Assembly: GCA_944390765.1 (NCBI GenBank)
Contig: CALXQM010000021.1
Span: 1-64,000 of the forward strand
DNA length: 64,000 nt
Direction: 5' to 3'
From: an uncultured Alphaproteobacteria bacterium
GTDB lineage: Bacteria > Pseudomonadota > Alphaproteobacteria > UBA3830
Positions within the stretch are counted from its first letter, which is position 1, and each line of letters opens with the position of its first letter. Under the pieces are notes generated by a model, which saw only the letters and a program-made list of their open reading frames with translations, did not search any database and was not told where the DNA came from. A program made the position numbers and the translations under genes. Below are positions 17,701-26,617 of this stretch, one piece after another.

Positions 17701-17851
17701 AGATTTTAAAACGGGAACCTCAAAAAATCCAATTCCTAAAGAATATATTGAACAATTATTATTTTATCAAAGAGCTTATCAAATAATTTCAAAACAGAAA
17801 GCTAAAATTGCTATACTTTGGACGGAAACATTAGAACTAGTTACCATTTAG
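14768..17851 (+). CDS. addA: Double-strand break repair helicase-nuclease AddA
   Basis: A 1027-residue UvrD-like superfamily I helicase with a C-terminal nuclease. Walker A is SASAGTGKTKSLIDRI near residues 16-31, motif II is LLVDEAQDTSPEQW near 375-388, motif III GDAKQSIYSFQGAD, motif V VRLMTVHSSKGLQ, and motif VI LLYVALTRAE. The PD-(D/E)XK nuclease near the end shows GREGRIDKIAKI and IWIVDFKTGT. It forms the AddAB complex with the overlapping upstream product. Length fits the family, though slightly short. Confidence 0.95.
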   Translation: MIEEIKDTSASVWISASAGTGKTKSLIDRILALLLNGAEPSHILCLTYTKAAATEMQDRLHSYFQNILNISDNEIYNELLKIGFSKSYFEQIKKVAKNHLKNNWVNIQTIHSFALSLLKKFPMETGLYPGIKQCDDNKKQELLENALNHVLQQESLYKHLENISHYTLNILDDNFKNNNMKIMEFLWKYPQDSDIQNFFLQYFDISEKTYCLSDEELQKYLLKQSFGNYQIEFKKIIQEVDNYHNLTTKTDENKASKLKEALQKVLDNHYDEFIQIILTEKFEPRSLKGIKSKELKHLFQDISNKTLNYLENKRKIKFAKLNISYFTVINQIIKNFIQQKNEKHLIDFDDMIIQTRNLLQSNFGWVFYKIDQNIDHLLVDEAQDTSPEQWEIIKLITSDFFNDNTIQKTIFVVGDAKQSIYSFQGADVSLFKKMYNEFKEKSLKCGQQFYTVSLDKSFRSDGNILQFVDNVFSSDFPEIRHIPNDNPNDGVVEIFDLFENEQDLTKSIANIIYEAIKNKIPLKKYSRTAEAKDFLILFRRRNINIMNKICSELNKKNVPVSGVDRILLKEEPVIEDLIALAEFTQFPLDDLMLARVLKSPVIGMTERDLMNTCLARQNQKLWYYILNNIDSYNKYDIHKLQKYSELKLSCYDFFSYILMDGLEEKFVNTFGSSCINIINEFLSTCFKFEKEYSPILSDFINWFDKFEQKIEKQYDNNQNAVRLMTVHSSKGLQSPFVIIADAHFTKNKSDNILIDNKDRTNPKLFWNFGKNHMPESIQKLSEQKTILEKEEANRLLYVALTRAENFLYILGQKQKQTNNCWYQKLIIPNIKALFKKYNNISRFGNYPVVTNQLSNNTSAESGTFSMPDWYYEKLPNIESKIINSIKSQETEFGDCVHLLLKNLSIYGHDILIVAKELTSNFNLPQHKKEEAINTSILILNKFPQLFTTDTQAEVTFFLDGREGRIDKIAKINNEIWIVDFKTGTSKNPIPKEYIEQLLFYQRAYQIISKQKAKIAILWTETLELVTI

Positions 17852-17924
17852 CCATGAATTAGAGTTTTTATAAAAGTCGAAAATAACGTTTTAGAATTTC
17901 TGAAATACATAGCATCCTTATCTA

Positions 17925-18345
17925 GCATAATTGCGAAGAACTTTCTTTCCTTTCGTCATCACACGAAGTCATGTAGGCTTCACCTCTTCCGTTTGTCACG
18001 TGGCAATTCATAACGATTTCAGAGCAATTTTAGAAAAAGAGAGCAATAATAGATTCTCACGCTCACTACGTTCGCTCAGAATGACGCGAAGTGGTATTAA
18101 GTGTGTTCGCTAGAATAACAATACGCGTCGTCATTGCGAGGAGCAGCGCGACGTGGTAATCCATAATATGATGCAAATAGTATCATGATGAAAGCACAAA
18201 AATAGATTCTCACGCTCGTTGCACTCTCTCAGAATGAAGCAGTGGAGAGTGTTTTCTCTCAAAATGACGATAGACATAGAAACGTTCGCTCAGATTGACG
18301 AGAAGGAAAAGATGTTCAGAACGATGACGCCATGCGAAAAATTCA
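17925..18345. repeat. Dispersed intergenic repeat block 3
   Basis: It has module C (about 17955-18003, ending TTTGTCACGTGGCAATTC), module A in reverse (about 18053-18085, CGTTCGCTCAGAATGACG), module B (18129-18163, TCATTGCGAGGAGCAGCGCG), and A again at about 18207-18239, with partial copies up to 18345. It fills the gap between addA and the opposing tmk. Short frames here are repeat-derived. Confidence 0.85.
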
Positions 18346-18351
18346 AGTTTC

Positions 18352-18984
18352 TCAAGATATCGATTCTTTTAAGGATTTTAGTATTTTTTTTAATACCATT
18401 TCTTGACGTCCACTTGCATTTATAACAACTGCACGCGAAGAAAAAATTTGTGCTACCTTTAAGAAACCATTACGTACACGATTATAGTTATCAATAGACA
18501 TATCATCATAAATATCTTTGTTCTTATCATGACGTAATGAAGTTCTCAAATGAGCGGTTTCAGCAGGCATATCTAAGACAAATGTTAAATCTGGTTCAAA
18601 ATCTTTCATTACCATATATTTTAATGTCATAATTTTTTCTATAGATACCTCTTTCAATATACCTTGATAAACTAAAGAAGAATCATAAAATCTATCAGAA
18701 ATTACAATGTATCCTTTAGATAACATTGGTTTTATTACCTCAATAAAATGAGATCTTCTCGCGGCAAATATAAGTAAGATTTCAATAATGGGATCAAGAG
18801 TATTTTGTTCTTTTAAAATTTTTCGTATATGTTCAGCAAAAACAGTTCCCCCAGGTTCTCTAGTGACGTATACTGGATAACCTTCACTTTTTAATTGATT
18901 GAATAATAATTGGACCTGAGTAGATTTACCTACTCCATCCGCCCCTTCAAATGTGATAAATTTTCCTATTTTATTTTTTAACAT
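18352..18984 (-). CDS. tmk: Thymidylate kinase
   Basis: It phosphorylates dTMP to dTDP with ATP for DNA synthesis. The 210-residue product has the P-loop FEGADGVGKSTQ near residues 11-22, the DR(Y/F) motif ISDRFYDSSLVYQG, and the preceding YVTREPGGT segment that binds dTMP. The start at 18984 is preferred over the in-frame ATG at 19005, since the shorter protein matches the family N terminus. It overlaps the end of dacF by 14 bases, as expected for the common dacF-tmk pairing in alphaproteobacteria. Confidence 0.93.
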   Translation of the reverse strand: MLKNKIGKFITFEGADGVGKSTQVQLLFNQLKSEGYPVYVTREPGGTVFAEHIRKILKEQNTLDPIIEILLIFAARRSHFIEVIKPMLSKGYIVISDRFYDSSLVYQGILKEVSIEKIMTLKYMVMKDFEPDLTFVLDMPAETAHLRTSLRHDKNKDIYDDMSIDNYNRVRNGFLKVAQIFSSRAVVINASGRQEMVLKKILKSLKESIS

Positions 18985-20203
18985 TAATATCTCTGGTAGT
19001 TTCATTTAATTCAGATGAATTGCCAAATAATAGATATTTTATTGCGACTTTTCCTCTTTCAAAGATATTTGCTTTTGCTACATTATTACAAGCAAACAAA
19101 TCATATTCTTTTGATTTGAAATTATCATATCTATATGTAAGTGTACCTACTTTAGATCCAATAGATATAGGTGCTTCTATAGGCTCCATTACTTTAGCCT
19201 CTATTTTTACGGAATTTTGATATTTTCTCGGAATTGATATACTTAAATTTTCATGTAAACATACACCAACTTCCGGAGAAGTACCTAACCATACCTTTAA
19301 ATTTAAAATTGGCATTCCTGCAATAATTGTTTTTAATCTAACAAAAGATTTAAATCCAAAAGCTAACAATTGATTGGATGACTTCGCCCTTAACTTTGAA
19401 CTTTTACACCCATTAACAACTACAATGAGACGTTTCCCATCCATAGAAGTAGAAGCTACTAAACCATAACCTCCGGCATTTGTATGTCCAGTTTTTAATC
19501 CATCAACCCCCATTGAGTTACCTAGTAATGTATTACGATTTTGCTGACTAATACCATTTACCTCAAATACTTTTTCTGAAAAATAGTGATAATATTCTGG
19601 AAAATCTTTAATTATACGTTGAGCTATAACGGCTAAATCATGAACGGTTGAATAATGGTTATTATCTGGTAAGCCAGCGGGATTAGTAAAATGAGAATTT
19701 TTTAAACCAAACTCTAAGGCTTTTTGATTCATTTCTTCAGCAAAAATAATGTCATCTCCAGATAAAGCTTCTGCAACAATGGTACAAGAATCATTCCCTG
19801 AATGGACAACAATACTTCTTATTAAATCTTCTACTTTAGCTGAAGTTCCTGCTTTATAGAAACTTCTAGAACCTTCTTTATGTTGAGCGTTTTCACTTAC
19901 TGGAAGTTCATCTTCCATTTTTATTCTACCTTCTTTTATTGCGGAAAATAACAAATATAAAGTCATAAGCTTTGTCATAGATGAAGGTGTACAAATATCG
20001 TTTGAATTTTTCTCAAATAAAATTTCTCCTGAATCGCAATCTATTAAAACAGCTTGCTTGGCTTCTATAAAGCTTTCATTATCGTTTTTATTTTGGATAA
20101 TATTAGTTACAGATTGCTTATATTTGCGAATTTTATGTTTAGCATCTACATAATTTAATTGAAATATTATAGCTGTAGCTACAAATAATAAGATTTTTTT
20201 CAT
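18971..20203 (-). CDS. dacF: D-alanyl-D-alanine carboxypeptidase (PBP5/6 family)
   Basis: A 410-residue penicillin-binding protein that trims the terminal D-Ala from peptidoglycan stem peptides in the periplasm. Signal peptide MKKILLFVATAIIFQLNYVDA. The three serine-peptidase motifs are present: SxxK as SSMTKL (about residue 73), SxN as SGND, and KTG as LKTGHTNAGG. A C-terminal beta-rich domain follows (about 300-390). The start at 20203 has GGAG about ten bases upstream; the frame extends to 20239 without a site. Confidence 0.93.
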   Translation of the reverse strand: MKKILLFVATAIIFQLNYVDAKHKIRKYKQSVTNIIQNKNDNESFIEAKQAVLIDCDSGEILFEKNSNDICTPSSMTKLMTLYLLFSAIKEGRIKMEDELPVSENAQHKEGSRSFYKAGTSAKVEDLIRSIVVHSGNDSCTIVAEALSGDDIIFAEEMNQKALEFGLKNSHFTNPAGLPDNNHYSTVHDLAVIAQRIIKDFPEYYHYFSEKVFEVNGISQQNRNTLLGNSMGVDGLKTGHTNAGGYGLVASTSMDGKRLIVVVNGCKSSKLRAKSSNQLLAFGFKSFVRLKTIIAGMPILNLKVWLGTSPEVGVCLHENLSISIPRKYQNSVKIEAKVMEPIEAPISIGSKVGTLTYRYDNFKSKEYDLFACNNVAKANIFERGKVAIKYLLFGNSSELNETTRDINVKK

Positions 20204-20335
20204 ATTGGATATTCTCCATAAACTGACTAATAATATCAAGTTATAAAATGAATTAAAATCTTTCTTAAAAATTTTCTATGTTGGAATTTTAGTATATTCA
20301 ATCTATAATTAATTATTTTGTTATTTGAGGATAAT

Positions 20336-21910
20336 ATGACAGAAAAAACTTTCGATAAAGACATATATGAAAATGCGAAATCCTGGCCTTTTGAAGAAGC
20401 TCGAAAGTTAACCAAAAGAAAGAATGTAAAAGAAAAGGGATATGCTTTATTCGAAACAGGATATGGTCCATCAGGATTGCCTCACATTGGGACATTTGGA
20501 GAAATTGTCCGGACAAATTATGTTCGACACGCTTTCGAACACTTAACGGGAATGAAAACTAAATTATTTGCTTTTTCTGATGATAGGGATGGATTAAGAA
20601 AAGTTCCTGATAACATACCAAATCGTGAAATGATTGGTAAATATTTAGAAATGCCATTAACTAGTATTCCTGATCCATTTGGATGTCATAATAGCTTTGG
20701 AGAACATAATAATGAAAAATTAAAGTATTTTTTGGATTCATTTGGCTTTAATTATGAATTACAAAGCTCTACAAAATGGTATAATAGTGGAGAATTTAAT
20801 AAAATTTTATTAAAAGTACTAGAAAATCATAAAGAGATTTTATCAGTAATACTTACAAGCTTAAGAGAAGAAAGAGCCGCAACATATAGTCCATTTTTAC
20901 CAATATCACCAAAAACAGGCAAGGTATTACAAGTCAACATTGAAGAATATCGTATTAATGATGGAACAATTGTATTTAAGGATGAAGATAATAATCTGAC
21001 TGAAATTCCTGTAACAGATGGGCATTGTAAATTACAATGGAAAGTTGACTGGGCTGCTCGATGGACTTTTTTCGATGTAGATTATGAAATGGCAGGAAAA
21101 GATTTAATAGATTCTGTAAAACTATCTTCAAAAATATGTAGAATACTTGGAGGTACCCCTCCGGAAGGATTTAATTATGAGTTATTTTTAGATGGAGAAG
21201 GTAAGAAAATTTCAAAATCTAAAGGTAATGGTTTAAGTATAGAAGAATGGTTAAGGTATGCTCCACAAGAAAGTTTAGCTAACTTTATGTTTGCTTCACC
21301 AAAGAGTGCCAAACGTTTATATTTTGATGTTATTCCAAGGCAAGTAGATGATTATACGCTCAATTTGCGTAATTTTGAGACACAAACTGAGAATAAAAAA
21401 GTAGATAATCCAGTTTGGCATATTCATAATGGTAATCCCCCTAAAGCTGAAACAGAAATATCTTATTCGTTGTTATTAAACTTAGTTAGTGCTTGTAATA
21501 GCGAAGATAAAAATATTTTATGGGGATTTATTCAAAAATATCTAAAAAATGCATCTCCAAAAACTATGCCTTTTTTAGATAAATTGGTAGAACATGCTAT
21601 TAATTACTATCAAGACTTCATAAAACCAAATAAAAAGTATTCTATTCCATCTGAAATGGAGAGAAAAGCTCTGCAAGAGCTGTATAACACACTAAAAAAC
21701 ATGTCTATAGATAGCAAACCTGAGGAAATTCAAAGCGTTGTGTTTGAAGTAGGTAAACATTATGAATTTCCAGATTTGAAAGCCTGGTTTATTTCTTTAT
21801 ATAAAACCTTATTAGGGCAAAATGAAGGGCCACGTATGGGAACGTTTATTGCTTTATATGGATTAAATAATGCTCTTCGTTTAATAGAAAATGCCTTAAA
21901 TAGGAAATAA
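20336..21910 (+). CDS. lysK: Lysyl-tRNA synthetase, class I
   Basis: A 524-residue class I LysRS, the archaeal-type enzyme used by most alphaproteobacteria in place of LysS. The HIGH-type motif is GPSGLPHIGTFGEIVRTN near residues 45-62, and the KMSKS-type motif is GKKISKSKGNG near 290-300. It charges tRNA-Lys in the cytoplasm. The ATG at 20336 has AGGAT just upstream and is preferred over TTG at 20318. A UDG gene follows after two bases, so the two are probably co-transcribed. Confidence 0.95.
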   Translation: MTEKTFDKDIYENAKSWPFEEARKLTKRKNVKEKGYALFETGYGPSGLPHIGTFGEIVRTNYVRHAFEHLTGMKTKLFAFSDDRDGLRKVPDNIPNREMIGKYLEMPLTSIPDPFGCHNSFGEHNNEKLKYFLDSFGFNYELQSSTKWYNSGEFNKILLKVLENHKEILSVILTSLREERAATYSPFLPISPKTGKVLQVNIEEYRINDGTIVFKDEDNNLTEIPVTDGHCKLQWKVDWAARWTFFDVDYEMAGKDLIDSVKLSSKICRILGGTPPEGFNYELFLDGEGKKISKSKGNGLSIEEWLRYAPQESLANFMFASPKSAKRLYFDVIPRQVDDYTLNLRNFETQTENKKVDNPVWHIHNGNPPKAETEISYSLLLNLVSACNSEDKNILWGFIQKYLKNASPKTMPFLDKLVEHAINYYQDFIKPNKKYSIPSEMERKALQELYNTLKNMSIDSKPEEIQSVVFEVGKHYEFPDLKAWFISLYKTLLGQNEGPRMGTFIALYGLNNALRLIENALNRK

Positions 21911-21912
21911 TT

Positions 21913-22572
21913 ATGAAAAGACAGGATGTAATACGCGTTTTAGAATGGTTTTCTAAATCAGGTGTTACGGACTTAACTTTAAACAATATTTCTCCAAGTT
22001 CTAAGCAACAAATAAATACGCTTGCGGAATTAAAAACAGCCATGGAGAATATAGACATTTCCATAAAACATTGTGCTCAACATATGGTTTTTGGGACTGG
22101 AAATCCTCATGCAAATATTTTACTATTAGGCGAAGCTCCAGGTGCTGAAGAAGATAGACAAGGCATCCCTTTTGTCGGACAAAGCGGACAATTGTTAGAT
22201 AAAGCATTAAGCGCAATAGGATTAAATCGCGATAAAGTTTATATAACTAATATATTGCCATGGCGCCCACCAGGAAATAGAACTCCAAACGGGGAAGAAA
22301 TTGCTTTATTTCGTCCTTATGTTTTAAAACATATAGAATTAGTTAATCCTAAAATTGTTGTGTGCCTTGGTGGAACCGCAACAAAAGCATTGTTACAATC
22401 AACAGAAGGAATTATGCGACTTAGAGGTAGATGGGCTTCTATAGATGAAATAAATGCGAGAATTTTACCGACATTCCATCCCGCTTATTTACTAAGATCT
22501 CCATCTCAAAAAAAAGAATTTTGGCATGATATGTTAATGATAGATGAATTTATAAATTCAGAGCATAGTTAA
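21913..22572 (+). CDS. Uracil-DNA glycosylase, family 4-like without Fe-S cysteines
   Basis: A 219-residue base-excision repair enzyme that removes uracil from DNA. Motif 1 is GEAPGAEEDRQGIPFVGQSG near residues 72-91, ITNILPWRPPGNRTP follows, and the C-terminal motif is HPAYLLRSPSQ. Family 4 enzymes normally bind a 4Fe-4S cluster through four cysteines. Here the expected cysteines in the VY.TN..C segment and in the downstream helix are Trp and Phe, so the cluster appears absent, as I recall for alphaproteobacterial members. Confidence 0.88.
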   Translation: MKRQDVIRVLEWFSKSGVTDLTLNNISPSSKQQINTLAELKTAMENIDISIKHCAQHMVFGTGNPHANILLLGEAPGAEEDRQGIPFVGQSGQLLDKALSAIGLNRDKVYITNILPWRPPGNRTPNGEEIALFRPYVLKHIELVNPKIVVCLGGTATKALLQSTEGIMRLRGRWASIDEINARILPTFHPAYLLRSPSQKKEFWHDMLMIDEFINSEHS

Positions 22573-22583
22573 GGATATTAATT

Positions 22584-22996
22584 ATGAATAAGATAATAAT
22601 TTTTTTTATTTATAATTAGTAGTTGTACAGCAATGTTAAAACAATACAATAATTGTACAGCAAGAGAAAATATGACTATGTGTTTTCAAAATGTAAAAGA
22701 TGGACATCTGAACAAAGCTTATTCATTATTTGTTATTGCAATTTCAGATAATAATGATGACCCAGGGTATTATCCAATATTATCAAAAATAGCAGAAAAA
22801 ATCCCTAATTCAAATGTTCCTGAAATGTGGAATGAGTACGGTATTACAGATTATGCTCGCGATGTTTTTTTTTGAATGTATCAAAAGATAATATAAAAAA
22901 TTTATTAAAAAAAAGAAATTGTATCTAGAAATCTTTAATAAATATGGTAAATCTTGGACTATTTTTAGTACAGGATTTTACTTTTTAGCAATATAA
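22584..22996 (+). pseudogene. Frameshifted lipoprotein-like gene
   Basis: An AAGGA at 22571-22575 precedes ATG at 22584, then MNKIIIFF and a T8 run where the frame breaks. The next frame continues as ISSCTAMLKQYNNC (a lipobox-like stretch) and stays open as about 80 codons to the T9 run at about 22865-22873. A third frame reads NVSKDNIKNLLKKRNCI, and after another shift EIFNKYGKSW runs to the TAA at 22994. Three shifts in or near homopolymers break one ancestral gene of about 135 codons. The product is an unrecognised small lipoprotein. Assembly errors in the homopolymers are an alternative. Confidence 0.6.
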
Positions 22997-23000
22997 CAAC

Positions 23001-23351
23001 TTAGTGACATAAAAATGGATTAGGAATACATTTTCTATAATCACAAATACGTACACCATGATCTACAAGATTAAACATATCTTGAACGGATTCATTTAAT
23101 GTTCTATTCCCATAAATTAAAACATCAGCATAAGAATCAAATCTATTAGCAACTTTCAAAAAACCTTCTCTCTTTAACTTTTGAGAAATGCTCCTTGTTT
23201 CATTTATTAAACTAGATATGTCTCCAGCTCTATGTCCCATAAAATGATGCCTTAACTTCTCTTCATGTTTTATTGCTATATTCATAATTCTTTGCTCCTC
23301 AGTACGACAACATGCTGTCATTATCAATAATATTATTATTGTTTTTTTCAT
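23001..23351 (-). CDS. Small putative lipoprotein
   Basis: A 116-residue protein with a lipoprotein signal (MKKTIIILLIMTACC, lipobox LIMTAC), then a hydrophilic, mostly helical domain with Arg, Lys and His residues (IAIKHEEKLRHHFMGHRAG). AGGAAATGT lies just upstream of the start. It faces the broken lipoprotein gene on the other strand; no homology to it is visible. The family is not recognised. Confidence 0.6.
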   Translation of the reverse strand: MKKTIIILLIMTACCRTEEQRIMNIAIKHEEKLRHHFMGHRAGDISSLINETRSISQKLKREGFLKVANRFDSYADVLIYGNRTLNESVQDMFNLVDHGVRICDYRKCIPNPFLCH

Positions 23352-23438
23352 TACATTTCCTCAATATCTGCCTTGCCATTATAACAGGCAAATAGTTGAG
23401 GAAGTGTTAAGAAGAAAGGAAAATTATAAAAAAGATAA

Positions 23439-23515
<77 letters not shown>

Positions 23516-23519
23516 GCAT

Positions 23520-23884
23520 ATTTATTATTACAACAATAATATTAATATATCAATAATTTTGTTATTGTTTTTGTACCTGTTATTTTGTGAATTTCTAAAA
23601 ATTTTATTAAAGCAATTGCTTTTCTATTTGATTTTTAACGATATTTTTACAGTAAATATATTAACTAAATTTTAATAATTCTGTGTATATTTTGTGATTT
23701 ATTTTTTGATAAAAGTTGGAATTGATGAAAAGTTTGATATATTCAATAATTATAAACAAGTTTTTCACAGATTATTCAATAATTAAAAGTATTTTAAAAT
23801 AAAAAATTTATCTAGTGCTTTTTTGCTTTATTATATATCAAATTGATTATTTCCTTGTCTTTTAAATGAGAATAATCAATAATA
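23520..23884. other. AT-rich gap upstream of the permease gene
   Basis: About 365 bases between the tRNA-Pro gene and the permease. It is nearly all A and T with a few TTTTTCACAG-like words but no perfect DnaA box. It should contain the permease promoter, which I cannot pinpoint. Confidence 0.5.
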
Positions 23885-25204
23885 ATGGCATTTGATAAAT
23901 TAAAAGATATGATAATGTTAAAAAAAATGGGATTTGGCTCTGTTTTAGCCATTGTTTTTGGAAGCCAAATAGGGTCTGGCATTTTTATGGTTCCTGCGGC
24001 TCTAGCCCCTTTTGGAACAATTAGTATTTTGGGTTGGATTTTAGCTGGTTTGGGAGCGTTATTATTAGCTTTTGTATTTGCAGGATTATGTTCCGCTTTT
24101 CCTAAGACCGGTGGTCCACATGTATACATATATGAATTATTTGGAAGATGGCCTGCTTTTTTTACAGGGTGGACATATTGGTTAATCTCATGGGTAAGTA
24201 GTTCGGTTGTCGTTATCGCTTCAGTTGCCTGTCTGCATCCTTTATTAGGAGAATATCAGTCACCATATGTATATTTATCATTAGAGATAATTTTATTATT
24301 AGCATTAACATATATTAATTGCAAAAGTGTTGTATTATCAGGTAAATTTGAGCTTATATTAACGTTATTAAAATTTATTCCGTTTGCTATAGTTCCAACA
24401 ATTATTTTTTATAAATTTGACTTATCTAATGCATATATATTAAATGAATATTCTAATGAATCAGTATTATCATTAATGCCAATAGTTATTTCAATTGCCT
24501 TTTGGGGATTTATTGGTGTAGAAAGTGCAACAACTCCTGCCGAATTTGTAAAGAATCCATCAAAAACTATTCCTCGTGCTATAGTTTTAGGTACTTTAGC
24601 TGTTGCTTTAATATATATCATAAATAATATCGCTATTATGGGGGTAATTCCTAGCAATATATTAGCTGAAAGTAAAGCGCCATTTGTTGATGCAATTAAA
24701 GTAGTTCTTGGGAAAAATATTTCATTTATAATGTCAATTATTACTTCATTGGTTTGTATAGGGACACTTAATGCCTGGATTTTAACATCTGCTCAGATTT
24801 CTTTAGGATTAGCTCAGTCAAATTTATTACCGTCTTTTTTTGCACGTAAAAATACTGCTGGATCGCCTTATATTAGTGTATTGATTAGTTGTTTTGGTAT
24901 GATTCCTATACTTATTTTAACAAAGAATGAAAGTTTAGCGGCTCAAGTTACATATATTATAGATTTTTCGGTTAAATCATTCCTGCTTGTATATTTAGCC
25001 TGTTGTTTAGCATATTTTAAATTAGCTTATCGTTTAAATAATTATAGAAAACTGATATTATCTGCTATGGCTATAGTATTCTGCTTATTCATGATTATTG
25101 AATCTTCCATTCAATCGATTTTAATAGCTACTTTATTCACTGTTAGTGGAATTTTTATTGTTCCTTATATTCCTAGTACAAAAGATGATGTAAAAATACA
25201 GTAA
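23885..25204 (+). CDS. APC-family amino acid permease (AdiC/PotE-like)
   Basis: A 439-residue inner-membrane transporter with about 12 helices. The first helix has the APC signature FGSQIGSGIFMVPAALAPFG near residues 21-40, with the unwound GSGIF segment that binds substrate. FAGLCSAFPKTGGPHVYIYE follows helix 2, and SIAFWGFIGVESATTPAEFV is helix 6 with the conserved E-S/T. Closest general pattern is basic amino-acid/polyamine antiporters (AdiC, PotE, ArcD-type APC members). Such exchangers help intracellular bacteria take amino acids from the host; substrate not determinable. Confidence 0.88.
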   Translation: MAFDKLKDMIMLKKMGFGSVLAIVFGSQIGSGIFMVPAALAPFGTISILGWILAGLGALLLAFVFAGLCSAFPKTGGPHVYIYELFGRWPAFFTGWTYWLISWVSSSVVVIASVACLHPLLGEYQSPYVYLSLEIILLLALTYINCKSVVLSGKFELILTLLKFIPFAIVPTIIFYKFDLSNAYILNEYSNESVLSLMPIVISIAFWGFIGVESATTPAEFVKNPSKTIPRAIVLGTLAVALIYIINNIAIMGVIPSNILAESKAPFVDAIKVVLGKNISFIMSIITSLVCIGTLNAWILTSAQISLGLAQSNLLPSFFARKNTAGSPYISVLISCFGMIPILILTKNESLAAQVTYIIDFSVKSFLLVYLACCLAYFKLAYRLNNYRKLILSAMAIVFCLFMIIESSIQSILIATLFTVSGIFIVPYIPSTKDDVKIQ

Positions 25205-25295
25205 ATTCCGATTCTTCTGCTTGTTAATAAATAATCATTTAATATTTCATAATTTCTTAGATTTCCGTTATTAAACAGAACTATATATGCCTTTA

Positions 25296-25755
25296 ATCTG
25301 AGCGAAAACACTCCTTTCCCCCCCCCCTCGTCATTCTGAGCGAGTGTAGCGAGCGTGAGAATCTATTTGTGTACTTTTATTATGCTATTACCCTCACCAT
25401 TTGTTGGATTGCCACGTCGCGTTACTCCTCGTAATGACGCTAAAGGTATAAGACTCCTCTTAATTACGAGAAATGGAAGAAGCGAAGCCTACATGGCTTA
25501 GTGTAATGACGATAGAAAGAGGATAATAGTATATGGAACAACAGAAGAAATGAAATCTATAATATATAGTAAGGTGTACAGATATATTCTCACGTTCGCT
25601 ATGTTCGCCTAGAATGACGCTAATGTTGTAATGATACGTGTCGCTCAGGTTATATTTTCGCTCAGAATGACTGAAGGTATGTAGAACGATCAGAATGGCA
25701 TAAACTGTACCAGGTGTCATTACGAGGGGCAACGCGACGTGGTAATCCAAATTAG
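25296..25755. repeat. Dispersed intergenic repeat block 4
   Basis: It contains module A (about 25328-25363, TCATTCTGAGCGAGTGTAGC), module B reversed (about 25404-25440, GCCACGTCGCGTTACTCC), module C reversed (about 25465-25513), A reversed (25583-25620), and B again (25715-25750). A C10 run lies at 25318-25327. It lies between the permease gene and tRNA-Cys. Confidence 0.85.
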
Positions 25756-25900
25756 AATAACGAAGAAAATCAAAAGTAGTCAGAATTCTAAAAAAGTGTA
25801 CTATCTTGTGTCATATAAAATATTTTCACAAAATAATTTCATAATATTTTTTTAATTTATCAATAAGACTAAAATTTAATATATTAAATGTCTAATATAT

Positions 25901-25974
25901 TGGAGGCCAGGACCGGAATCGAACCGACGTACAAGGATTTGCAGTCCTCTGCATAACCACTCTGCCACCCGGCC
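25901..25974 (-). tRNA. tRNA-Cys (anticodon GCA)
   Basis: On the minus strand GGCCGGG starts the acceptor, the anticodon loop CTGCAAA gives GCA, the T arm has CGGTTCGATTCCG, and the discriminator is U as expected for tRNA-Cys. CCA is encoded. Confidence 0.95.
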
Positions 25975-26120
25975 TTAGAGTTTCAATATCCATTACTATA
26001 AATTGGATTCTAAAAAAGTCAAGTAAGTAATATTTTTATCAAAAATTTATATTATTAACTTTATATAAAAGTTTTTTTCTTAAAATAAAAAGAGTGATAG
26101 TTTATATGTGAGGCAAAGAA

Positions 26121-26573
26121 ATGAGTCCAATTATTGGAAAAGTAAAATGGTTTAATCAATTCAAAGGGTATGGTTTTGTGGAAGTTGAAGGAATAAAAGA
26201 TGATATTTTTCTTCATTTTTCGGTATTAGATAAAGCCGGAATTAAAACTCTTTTAAAAGATGATATAATCACATGTTTAGTAACTAAAAATGGCGATAAA
26301 TATCAGGTTAAAGAGATAAAAAAAATTGAATCTTCTGCAAAATTTAAAATAGATGATTCTAATCCAGAAAAAGTAACTGCTGTTATGAAATGGTTCAATC
26401 CAGCTAAAGGTTTCGGATTTGCACAATTAAAAACAGGCGATGACGTATTTATTCACGCAAATTTATTACGGAAATTAGCAATAGAAAATATTGAACCCGA
26501 TAAAACATTAACTCTAATGGTTCAGCATACAAATTGCGGTTATGAAGCTATAGATATATTAAATTATAAATAA
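26121..26573 (+). CDS. Tandem double cold-shock-domain protein
   Basis: A 150-residue protein made of two cold-shock domains. The first (about 3-70) has [16 protein letters not shown] (RNP1) and [10 protein letters not shown] (RNP2); the second (about 84-150) has [15 protein letters not shown] and [10 protein letters not shown]. Both keep the aromatic residues that stack on single-stranded nucleic acid. By family it is an RNA chaperone or single-strand-binding regulator. Double-CSD proteins are typical of alphaproteobacteria. GAGG lies upstream of the ATG. The hydrolase gene follows 44 bases later on the same strand. Confidence 0.92.
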   Translation: MSPIIGKVKWFNQFKGYGFVEVEGIKDDIFLHFSVLDKAGIKTLLKDDIITCLVTKNGDKYQVKEIKKIESSAKFKIDDSNPEKVTAVMKWFNPAKGFGFAQLKTGDDVFIHANLLRKLAIENIEPDKTLTLMVQHTNCGYEAIDILNYK

Positions 26574-26617
26574 CAGCAATTTCTCCAAATGATTTTTAAA
26601 AATTTAAGAGGTATAAT

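Noticed and set aside
17990..18010. TCACGTGG as another parS site, also near 51060
   Set aside because: Both lie in module C of the dispersed repeat (GTCACGTGG[CT]AATTC) and lack the flanking TGTT/AACA arms.
23690..23810. AT-rich gap with TTTTTCACAG and TGTGTATAT words as an origin candidate
   Set aside because: No perfect DnaA box, no regular spacing; the 56.7 kb gap is a better candidate.
25318..25327. C10 run, and C8 at 2347-2354, as phase-variation tracts
   Set aside because: They lie within or beside repeat blocks and are not near a start codon or promoter, unlike the G11 tract.
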